From Microcaldota archaeon (GTDB lineage: Archaea; Micrarchaeota; Micrarchaeia; Anstonellales; Anstonellaceae): a DNA stretch of 6,635 nucleotides. Positions 1 to 5,165 of the stretch are shown in pieces. Location of the stretch: contig JAHFEN010000038.1 of NCBI GenBank assembly GCA_023248455.1, positions 1 to 6,635 of the forward strand, written 5' to 3'. Numbering within the stretch: the first letter of the stretch is position 1; each line of letters opens with the position of its first letter. The position numbers and the translations under genes were made by a program. The notes beneath the pieces are model-generated. The model searched no databases. It saw nothing but the letters and a program-made list of their open reading frames with translations, and was not told where the DNA came from.

Positions 1-679
1 CCACCCAATAAGTCACCTGCTGGTCAGTGATTGCGGTAAGCGACGGGTCGTTCGGCGAGATTCCGACCGACATGAGCTGGTTTACGGTAAGGTTCTGGTA
101 GTCCAGCGTATAGCTTATCCTCTGCGTGTCAAACGGCCCGACAGTTTCGGAAGCCATTGTTGGGGAAAGTTTTATTGCGCCAACTGACACGAGCTTCACA
201 ATCTGGGATTTCTGCGCAAGGTAAGTTTTTTTATCCGGAAGCAGTATCCTGAGGCTGGCCGCGATCTGCTGTGCATTGCTGTCGTTCTTCGCCATTGTGC
301 AGACGGTTTGGCCAGAATAGGAGAGGCAAACCACATCGGTCTGGTTCCTGCTGCTGAAATACCCCCTCATGCTGCCGAAACTGCCTGTGACGTTCACATA
401 CGACTTGCCGCCCTGCCTGATGATATTGTAGTCTGACTTTGCCCCGTTCTCATTTACGCTGTAAGCCATGGCATAATCCTCCAGCGCGGTTCCCATGTCA
501 AAGGAATACAGGAGCAGCTTGGCGGCAGGGGTCTGGAGAGGGTCAACGCCCGACTTTGCAGCTGGGGGTGTTTGCGGGGTGCCCTGGGCGAAGTACACAA
601 AACCGGCAGCGAGCAAAATCACAGCTGCAATTACAAGGACAATTGTGCCTGTGTCAAAACCATTTTTCTTCCCTGCCAT
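1..679 (-). CDS. Membrane-anchored, probably extracellular protein of unknown function (3' end outside window)
   Basis: The frame is open from an ATG at 679 to the left edge, giving 226 codons with no stop, so the protein is partial. The start is supported by GAGGTGA at 690-684, four bases upstream. The N-terminus has a short basic stretch (K4, K5) and one hydrophobic segment at about residues 11-31, then a Pro/Thr/Ala-rich linker (about 34-53), which fits an uncleaved signal anchor with the rest outside the cell. The outer part has four N-X-S/T sequons (N96, N112, N132, N196), usable by archaeal N-glycosylation, and only two cysteines (C118, C127) that could form a disulfide. I recognise no family. 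It lies 100 bases downstream of the YchF gene on the same strand but has its own ribosome binding site. Coding is well supported; function is unknown. Confidence 0.8.
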   Translation of the reverse strand, partial: MAGKKNGFDTGTIVLVIAAVILLAAGFVYFAQGTPQTPPAAKSGVDPLQTPAAKLLLYSFDMGTALEDYAMAYSVNENGAKSDYNIIRQGGKSYVNVTGSFGSMRGYFSSRNQTDVVCLSYSGQTVCTMAKNDSNAQQIAASLRILLPDKKTYLAQKSQIVKLVSVGAIKLSPTMASETVGPFDTQRISYTLDYQNLTVNQLMSVGISPNDPSLTAITDQQVTYWV

Positions 680-683
680 AGCT

Positions 684-690
684 TCACCTC
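684..690 (-). promoter_or_regulatory. Shine-Dalgarno site for the membrane-anchored protein
   Basis: On the minus strand GAGGTGA reads from 690 to 684, four bases before the ATG at 679. It matches the complement of the usual 16S rRNA 3' end. This is one of only two clear ribosome binding sites in the window and it fixes the start of this gene. Confidence 0.7.
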
Positions 691-713
691 TAATGGTTAT
701 TCCCTATACCCAG

Positions 714-730
714 CATAAACGTTTTAATCC
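714..730 (-). promoter_or_regulatory. Possible TATA region for the membrane-anchored protein
   Basis: The 100-base gap between the YchF stop and the next gene holds an AT-rich stretch that reads GGATTAAAACGTTTATG on the minus strand. Either ATTAAAAC (728-721) or TTTATG (719-714) could act as an archaeal TATA box. Initiation about 25 bases downstream would leave a short leader carrying the Shine-Dalgarno site. Nothing else stands out in the gap. The gene could instead be read through from the YchF gene. Confidence 0.35.
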
Positions 731-779
731 CTCCCATTCCGTTCGGTGCTGGCCATCGCAAAATCTGCCATGCATCCAA

Positions 780-1973
780 CTATCTTCCAGCGACTATCTT
801 CACCACATCCCCGTTCTCAAGAACGTGCTCGGCGCCCATCCGTATGTGCCGCTTTGCGTCTACGGCGCCAATGAACCTGTCTGCCAGGTCGGTATGCACC
901 ATGCCAGCAAGCTGCACGGCAGTAGTTCCGCTTGGCACGAGGTATGCGTCAGGCAGGACCTCTCCCCTGTGGTTGGAATAGCGGTGTTCGTCCTCCACGG
1001 GATACACAACGATTCCCCTGAGCTTGGTGTAAACTACCCAGTCAATGATTTCCTGCACCCCGCTTCCGCCATTTGCGCCCAAAAAAGCCTTCATTTTCCG
1101 CAGAGCCTCATTCTGCCTGTCATCCGGGGTTCCAACAACCTCGAAATCAGCACTTCCAGGCGTGTATAGGATGATCCCGCGCTCAGCTGCCTTGCGCAGC
1201 GCAAGCTCGATTGCAGCGCTGCAGGCAAACAGGTTCGCCATCCCGTTCCCGCTCGCTCCCTCTGATTCCTCACCGCTGTCAAGCTTCGCTTTTTCAAAAT
1301 TCCCCATTGTCCCGGCAACGTCTATCTTATTGAACGCTACCGCAATTGGAAACCGTTTTTCCACAAGCTCGCGCGCGATCCGCTTCAGCCCTTCCTCATC
1401 TGGCATGGCGCCATCAGACACATCCAGCCCGCATTCCTTGCAGGCGGAAAGCAGCATGATTTCACTTATTTTCAGGCCTGAAAGCGAGGCAGCGGCGTCT
1501 TTGACTGGCAGGTGTTTTGCGCCCTTTCTAGAAACGATATCGGCAATCCACATCGCTATCTCGTTTTTCAGGAAAGCGATCTCTTCGGCAGGGTCGCAGC
1601 TGTCGCATGGGTTGCCGTGGAGGTCAGTTTTCCCGGTTGCGTCCACTACCTGCACTATGGCGTCTGCTTCCCTAATGCTGTCCAGGAACTTGTTGCCCAG
1701 CCCCCTTCCCTTGTAAGCGTCAGGCACCAAGCCTGGCGTGTCGATTATTCCGACAGGCACCAGCCGCGTCCCATTGGCGCACCTGCTGTTCTTGGGGGTG
1801 CACTTGGAGAGGCCAAGCGCCACGTGCGGGCAGGGCGCCCTCACGTAAGCCACCCCCCGGTTAGCAGTCACGGTTGTGAAGGGGTAATTGGCAATCGCGG
1901 CATCCACCATGGTCACTGCAGAAAAGAAGGTAGACTTGCCTTTGTTGGGCGCCCCCACCACGCCGATAAGCAT
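780..1973 (-). CDS. ychF: YchF/OBG-family translation-associated GTPase, archaeal type with TGS domain
   Basis: This 397-residue protein is a cytoplasmic P-loop NTPase of the OBG/YchF family, whose bacterial and eukaryotic members bind ribosomes. Visible motifs are G1 GAPNKGKS (7-14), the G2 region NYPFTTV (29-35), G3 DTPG (78-81), the family segment GRGLGNKFLD (89-98) and G4 NKID (215-218). A TGS-like C-terminal domain begins near residue 315 and ends VVKIVAGR. Bacterial and human YchF/OLA1 carry NxxE at G4 and prefer ATP; the NKxD here points to GTP. Cysteines at 48, 58 and 65 lie after G2, with a further C123-x2-C126 pair. Length suits archaeal homologues. The ATG has no Shine-Dalgarno site but sits about 27 bases from a TATA box shared with rfcL, so the mRNA is probably leaderless. 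Family assignment is firm; the exact role is inferred. Confidence 0.93.
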   Translation of the reverse strand: MLIGVVGAPNKGKSTFFSAVTMVDAAIANYPFTTVTANRGVAYVRAPCPHVALGLSKCTPKNSRCANGTRLVPVGIIDTPGLVPDAYKGRGLGNKFLDSIREADAIVQVVDATGKTDLHGNPCDSCDPAEEIAFLKNEIAMWIADIVSRKGAKHLPVKDAAASLSGLKISEIMLLSACKECGLDVSDGAMPDEEGLKRIARELVEKRFPIAVAFNKIDVAGTMGNFEKAKLDSGEESEGASGNGMANLFACSAAIELALRKAAERGIILYTPGSADFEVVGTPDDRQNEALRKMKAFLGANGGSGVQEIIDWVVYTKLRGIVVYPVEDEHRYSNHRGEVLPDAYLVPSGTTAVQLAGMVHTDLADRFIGAVDAKRHIRMGAEHVLENGDVVKIVAGR

Positions 1974-1996
1974 AGGGAAGGAAAGGGGCGAAAGAC

Positions 1997-2004
1997 TATT
2001 TAAA
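1997..2004. promoter_or_regulatory. Shared bidirectional TATA box of ychF and rfcL
   Basis: The 54-base gap between the two divergent starts contains one AT-rich box, TATTTAAA on plus and TTTAAATA on minus, with the palindrome TTTAAA at 1999-2004. The midpoint between the two start codons is 2000.5, so the box lies about 27 bases from each ATG, the normal archaeal TATA-to-start-site distance. Neither gene has a Shine-Dalgarno site. Both transcripts would therefore begin at or within a few bases of their start codons. A purine-rich stretch GCGAAAGA (1988-1995) precedes the box on plus, resembling a BRE for the rfcL direction; the minus side is less purine-rich. Confidence 0.7.
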
Positions 2005-2027
2005 GCCTATTAACGACATATTTCCTG

Positions 2028-3233
2028 ATGATTCTCTCCCAGGAAAAGCCGAAATCCATATCCGCGCTGATCGGCAACCCATCGGCTTTTTCCTATGCGA
2101 AAGAATGGGCGGCTGGCTGGCAGAACGGCAAGAAGGGCAAGCCACTCCTGGTCTGCGGGCCCACAGGCACTGGGAAAACCGCGCTTGCGCACGCGATTGC
2201 AGCCGAATTTGGCTGGGAAATATTCGAGTTCAACGCATCTGATTTGCGCGACGAGGGCAATGTGGACAGGCTAATTGCAAACGCGGTCGTGTCAGGGGGG
2301 CTTTTTGGCGGCAGGCGGCTAATACTGATAGATGACGTCGATTCACTCTCAGGCAGGGAAGACAGGGGCGGAGCATCTGCAATAGCAAAAGCGCTCTCAT
2401 CCCCCCAGCAGCCGATAATCCTCACAGCAACGGATTTTTACAGCAAGAATCTGCAGGCGATCCGCATCCATTGCCAGCAGGTCGAGCTTCGCCGTGTGCA
2501 GGCAGGCACTATTGCGAACCTTCTCAAAAAACTCGCCGCAAAAGGCAATATCGAGTTAACCGAGCAGGAAATAGACGCAATCGCATCTTCCGCCTCGGGC
2601 GACGTACGCGCAGCGCTGAACGATCTGCAGGCCGGAAACACGGCAGCCGTGCGCGACTCTGAAAAGAGCATATTCGAGGTGGTGCGCGCCGTCTTGAAAT
2701 CCGAAAAATATTCCGAAGCCCGCAGGGCGGTGTTTGACTCAGGTACTGAACACGACACGCTCAAGCTCTGGATCGCGCAGAACATACCTTCGGAATACGA
2801 CAAGCCCTTTGACATTGCAGAGGCTTACAACGCAATTTCGCGCGCAGACATGTTCGATGGCAGGATTTCGAGGCAGCAGTACTGGGGATATCTCCGCTAT
2901 TCAAGCGACCTCATGTCCTCGGGCGTGGCAGTTGCAAAGGCAGCACCCTACCGCAAATGGACACAGGTCGCCTATCCCGACTATATGCGCGAGATGGGTG
3001 CAAGCAAGTCCTCCCGCACAGTACGCAAGGCTGTCCTCAAAAAAATCGCGGCAGCCTGCCACTGTTCGCTTGCTCAGGCCTCTGGCTATCTGCCGCTTTT
3101 AGAGCTTCTTGCAAAGAAAGGCGAAAAGGAAGCGGAGATGTTCTTCAATCTCGGCGAGGATGAACTGGAGTTTGTGCTCAAGAAAAAGGCAAAGAAAGAT
3201 GCTGTGAAAAGGAAAAAAGGGAGTGCCCAATGA
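2028..3233 (+). CDS. rfcL: Replication factor C large subunit (clamp loader)
   Basis: This 401-residue AAA+ ATPase is the large subunit of the clamp loader that places PCNA on primed DNA. Motifs are Walker A GPTGTGKT (44-51), the FNASD segment (68-72), Walker B LILIDDVD (98-105), a sensor 1 region LTATD (132-136) and sensor 2 SGDVRAALNDLQ (190-201). A helical C-terminal region follows, then a lysine-rich tail ending KRKKGSAQ. FNASD and GDVRAALNDLQ are typical of RfcL rather than RfcS. Oddities: the usual N-terminal W-x-x-KYRP is reduced to LSQEKPKS, sensor 1 has Thr135 where Asn is usual, the protein is shorter than many archaeal RfcL (often nearer 480-500), and I see no PIP-box (QxxLxxFF-like) at the C-terminus. 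The ATG at 2028 has no ribosome binding site but is about 27 bases from a TATA box. Assignment is strong. Confidence 0.93.
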   Translation: MILSQEKPKSISALIGNPSAFSYAKEWAAGWQNGKKGKPLLVCGPTGTGKTALAHAIAAEFGWEIFEFNASDLRDEGNVDRLIANAVVSGGLFGGRRLILIDDVDSLSGREDRGGASAIAKALSSPQQPIILTATDFYSKNLQAIRIHCQQVELRRVQAGTIANLLKKLAAKGNIELTEQEIDAIASSASGDVRAALNDLQAGNTAAVRDSEKSIFEVVRAVLKSEKYSEARRAVFDSGTEHDTLKLWIAQNIPSEYDKPFDIAEAYNAISRADMFDGRISRQQYWGYLRYSSDLMSSGVAVAKAAPYRKWTQVAYPDYMREMGASKSSRTVRKAVLKKIAAACHCSLAQASGYLPLLELLAKKGEKEAEMFFNLGEDELEFVLKKKAKKDAVKRKKGSAQ

Positions 3234-3236
3234 AGG

Positions 3237-3305
3237 GTGCAGCTAGCAGAAAAACTGCAATGGAGTGAAATCCCAAAAAACTCTGCGCGTGGCAGGGGGC
3301 TGCAC
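3237..3305 (+). other. Candidate folded RNA element downstream of rfcL, cloverleaf-like but not a tRNA
   Basis: The 114-base gap after rfcL contains a perfect 7-base inverted repeat, GTGCAGC (3237-3243) and GCTGCAC (3299-3305). It encloses a hairpin GCAG-AAAAA-CTGC (3246-3258), a weak GGA/TCC hairpin (3262-3273) and a 6-pair hairpin CTCTGC-GCGTG-GCAGGG (3281-3297, one G-U). The outline resembles a tRNA, including a 2-base TA spacer after the first stem. However, the D-loop GG, an anticodon stem of normal length and the TTCRA of a T-loop are all absent. It lies just after the rfcL stop and before the TATA box of the next gene, so it would be in the rfcL 3' untranslated region. A 7-base match in a region this size can arise by chance. 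Confidence 0.3.
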
Positions 3306-3318
3306 AGAAATGAAAGCC

Positions 3319-3326
3319 AATAAAAG
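3319..3326 (+). promoter_or_regulatory. TATA box for the PH-domain membrane protein
   Basis: AATAAAAG is centred about 25 bases before the ATG at 3348 and follows the purine-rich GAAAG (3312-3316), which could act as BRE. No Shine-Dalgarno site precedes the ATG. The layout implies a leaderless transcript that probably also covers the endonuclease-like gene downstream. Confidence 0.6.
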
Positions 3327-3347
3327 GATGCATGCCCTGGTGTCCTT

Positions 3348-3788
3348 ATGCAGAAATTCCACCCTTCGGTAAAACGCGCCTGGCTATTTGCTGCAATCGG
3401 CTTTGCAGCCGTGTCATTGATGGCAATGGCGCTGACAACATATTTCCAGGTCGGCATCGACGGGGTCATTGTGGTGGCGTTCGCAGCAGTGGTTGCTGGC
3501 CTTTATGGGGCGTCACAGACAGCCATAGCCTCGCTCACCACCTACTCGCTTGAAAACGACACACTCATCATGGAGCGGAGCGCAATCTCAGTGGAGCGCC
3601 AGGTCATTCCCATAAAGAACATAGACAACCTGCACACAAAATCCTCGCTCATCGGCAGGCTTCTGTCCATTACGGACATCTACGTTGACACGCCAGGCGG
3701 CTTTGGCTACGAAATGGTCATGCGTGACGTGCCGCAGGCTGCCGCAGACGAGCTTTTGGGCAAGGTGGAAAAGCTCAAGCAGGTCTAA
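3348..3788 (+). CDS. Small membrane protein with a bPH_2 (DUF304/YdbS-like) PH domain
   Basis: The 146-residue product has two predicted transmembrane helices, about residues 11-32 and 36-58, followed by a soluble domain from about 65 to 140. That domain fits the bacterial/archaeal PH fold called bPH_2: the Y-x-L-x-x-D-x-L-I start (TTYSLENDTLIMERS), a central IPIKNIDNL strand-turn, and the S-L-I-G-R-L-L-S-I-x-D-I-x-V segment (about 103-116), which matches the family's sLlgRllGi-like core. The short loop between the helices suggests both ends face the cytoplasm, placing the PH domain inside. Biochemical roles in this family are mostly unknown. Single-PH members of this size are common, so it appears complete. 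The ATG at 3348 is supported by the TATA box 25 bases upstream. It ends 49 bases before the endonuclease-like gene, so the two probably share a transcript, though no functional tie is evident. Confidence 0.82.
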   Translation: MQKFHPSVKRAWLFAAIGFAAVSLMAMALTTYFQVGIDGVIVVAFAAVVAGLYGASQTAIASLTTYSLENDTLIMERSAISVERQVIPIKNIDNLHTKSSLIGRLLSITDIYVDTPGGFGYEMVMRDVPQAAADELLGKVEKLKQV

Positions 3789-3837
3789 TGGCTCAAGAGC
3801 CAGAAAATGCGCGAATGCTGCCATCACGGGGCAAAAC

Positions 3838-4338
3838 ATGTTCATTGAAAGCAAAAATCGCAAAGGGCTTTTCGAGGAAACCGACGCAGTCCTGGCAGCC
3901 AAATTCTCGGAGGCAGGGATGGGCTTTGAGGAAGGAGGCAAATCCATCTTCCATCCGCTTGACGCCGCATACCTTGTGAAAATCGGCAAGGCGCGCTTTG
4001 AAAAATTTGCCACCACGGAAAAATTCATAGCGGCTGAGAAAAGGAAAAATAGGCTCTTCCCGTTCGCGTTCGCGGTCTATTTCCCCATACGCCAGACAGG
4101 CAGGCTCATCCGCCCATACGTGAAAAAGACGAACTTCTTCAGGGTGTACGCTCCTGGGACGGGAAGACTAGACTGCCGCCCCTCTCAGCTGGTGTGCCTT
4201 CTTCCAGGGGAAGTGCCTTCTGCAAAAACGCTTGCAGAGGAAGTCAGGATAGCGCACCTTGCCAGGCTTGATCTCATAGTTGCCTGCGGAACCGAAAAAC
4301 AGGCAAAATTCTACAAAATTTCGAGCTTTAACTGGTAA
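3838..4338 (+). CDS. tRNA-splicing endonuclease family protein, probable non-catalytic (structural) subunit
   Basis: The 166-residue protein resembles EndA, which cuts introns from tRNA precursors in archaea. The N-terminal part (about 1-70) includes the HPLDAAYLVKIGKARFE segment, similar to the EndA N-domain helix. The C-terminal nuclease-like fold contains FRVY (101-104), LVCLLPGE (118-125), EEVRIAHLARLDLIVA (134-149) and a final KFYKIS strand. In Methanocaldococcus jannaschii EndA the catalytic triad is Tyr115, His125 and Lys156. Tyr104 matches the tyrosine, but at the same spacings this protein has Arg114 and Asp145 instead of His and Lys. It should therefore be inactive alone and resemble the structural subunit of heterotetrameric archaeal enzymes, with a catalytic partner encoded elsewhere. 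An upstream extension to 3685 exists but overlaps the PH gene; the ATG at 3838 fits the family. No clear Shine-Dalgarno site or TATA box precedes it, consistent with co-transcription. Confidence 0.78.
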   Translation: MFIESKNRKGLFEETDAVLAAKFSEAGMGFEEGGKSIFHPLDAAYLVKIGKARFEKFATTEKFIAAEKRKNRLFPFAFAVYFPIRQTGRLIRPYVKKTNFFRVYAPGTGRLDCRPSQLVCLLPGEVPSAKTLAEEVRIAHLARLDLIVACGTEKQAKFYKISSFNW

Positions 4339-4354
4339 GTCTCCTTAAGCATTC

Positions 4355-4362
4355 ATTTAAAA
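4355..4362 (+). promoter_or_regulatory. Probable TATA box for the 232-residue orphan gene
   Basis: ATTTAAAA lies 17 bases after the endonuclease-like gene's stop and about 50 bases before the ATG at 4408. Initiation about 25 bases downstream would give a leader of some 24 bases containing a purine-rich GAAGAGATGG (4391-4400), a weak ribosome-binding-site candidate. A second AT-rich stretch (AATAATT, 4383-4389) is closer to the start but slightly too near for a leaderless transcript. Confidence 0.45.
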
Positions 4363-4407
4363 CCACTTCGCTCTATTGTTTGAATAATTCGAAGAGATGG
4401 TCTCGTG

Positions 4408-5106
4408 ATGCCCGCATTTAAGCATAAATCAAAAATGCCATTCCGCCCAGAAGTGTCGCATAATGGTGGTGTTTTTCCAGCAACAACCCCCCCGAAACTG
4501 GATAACAAGCAAGCCTTGGAAATTTTCTCATTTTATAACAGGGGATTCAGCCTCTCAGAAAATCCAACGAAAAAAGTCTTTGGCCAAGCGCCAGGCGTTT
4601 GGGCTCGGGGCACCACGATGATCATTGGCGGCGTGATTGCAGGGAAGCTCGGGCAATCAAGTTTTGAAAATTATGAACCAAAGGAACTTGCCAACCTGGC
4701 CAGAGCAGAAGCCAGCCTGGCAATAGCGGTAAAATCAGTTGGCGCATCGATCACAGTACCTGCAATTAAGGACTCAATTATCAGCGCAATGGATCTGGTA
4801 TTGCGTGATGGCAAAATTAACTTACCAAAAGGGGTGTCGGGCCTGCCGGTCGACAGAATCACAGCAGCATTCATTTCCCTGGGCTCGGGCTATCGCCTGA
4901 GCCCGAACAAGGAAAAAAAGGTCCGCAGTGCTGTTAAGCTCATGCTGGGTGCACTCCCAGGCTTCATTATCCCGACACTCAAAGTTGCCGTTGTGGTCGA
5001 CGAAATCATAAAGGACATGAAAAAGCACACAGATGTCGTCTTAAACGATATCAGATTGCGTCTTGAAAATGCGATTCATGGTGCCATCGAATTTCCAAAA
5101 CACTAG
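4408..5106 (+). CDS. Hypothetical protein, 232 residues, unrecognised
   Basis: I recognise no family. Starting from the ATG at 4408 (a GTG at 4405 is in frame directly before it), the protein has a basic, Pro-rich N-terminus (about 1-30) and a Gly-rich hydrophobic segment TTMIIGGVIAGKLG (about 69-82). An Ala-rich helical region (about 90-130) follows, then a second hydrophobic stretch LMLGALPGFIIPTLKVAVVV (about 178-197) and a charged helical end. The hydrophobic stretches are short and could be buried helices or one membrane helix. There are no cysteines, which contrasts with the zinc protein next door. Sampled base composition is lower in GC (38% at 4501-4560, 47% at 4741-4800) than neighbouring genes. 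A very strong hairpin sits within the coding sequence at 4881-4904. An own promoter is likely. The long open frame and upstream signals support a real gene; function is unknown and recent acquisition is only a possibility. Confidence 0.7.
   Translation: MPAFKHKSKMPFRPEVSHNGGVFPATTPPKLDNKQALEIFSFYNRGFSLSENPTKKVFGQAPGVWARGTTMIIGGVIAGKLGQSSFENYEPKELANLARAEASLAIAVKSVGASITVPAIKDSIISAMDLVLRDGKINLPKGVSGLPVDRITAAFISLGSGYRLSPNKEKKVRSAVKLMLGALPGFIIPTLKVAVVVDEIIKDMKKHTDVVLNDIRLRLENAIHGAIEFPKH
4881..4904 (+). repeat. Strong inverted repeat (hairpin) inside the orphan coding sequence
   Basis: GGGCTCGGGC (4881-4890) and GCCTGAGCCC (4895-4904) pair over ten positions with one G-U wobble across a four-base TATC loop. 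The stem can be extended by a U-G pair at 4880/4905. Within the same stretch TCGGGCT (4885-4891) and AGCCCGA (4900-4906) form a competing 7-base perfect repeat. It encodes the LGSGYRLSP segment. It is conspicuously GC-rich against the AT-richer gene around it. Confidence 0.7.
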
Positions 5107-5137
5107 GTGCCAGAATACCATAGCTGTTAGCGCGTCT

Positions 5138-5145
5138 TTTTATTT
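5138..5145 (+). promoter_or_regulatory. TATA box for the four-zinc-unit protein
   Basis: TTTTATTT-like sequence (TTTTTATT at 5138-5145, in the context GTCTTTTTATTTG) is centred about 25 bases before the ATG at 5166, with no Shine-Dalgarno site in front of the start. This implies a separate, leaderless transcript for the zinc protein, with only 59 bases between it and the orphan gene upstream. Confidence 0.6.
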
Positions 5146-5165
5146 GTCATCCGCGTGCCTTTAGC

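Noticed and set aside
495..1169. Plus-strand open frame of 224 codons
   Set aside because: It lies across the opposite strand of the membrane-anchored gene and the 3' part of ychF, lacks a promoter or ribosome binding site, and its protein is low-complexity without domain signs. It is a shadow frame.
1045..1716. Plus-strand open frame of 223 codons antisense to ychF
   Set aside because: Ser/Ala/Pro-rich product typical of an antisense shadow of a GC-rich gene; ychF on the other strand has complete family motifs.
3237..3305. tRNA gene
   Set aside because: The stem arrangement is suggestive, but there is no D-loop GG, no five-pair anticodon stem and no TTCRA T-loop. Listed only as a possible structured element.
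3685..3837. Upstream extension of the endonuclease-like gene to an ATG at 3685
   Set aside because: It would overlap the PH-domain gene by about 100 bases and add residues with no family similarity. The internal ATG at 3838 gives the expected subunit length, and there is no other start codon between the PH stop and 3838 in frame.
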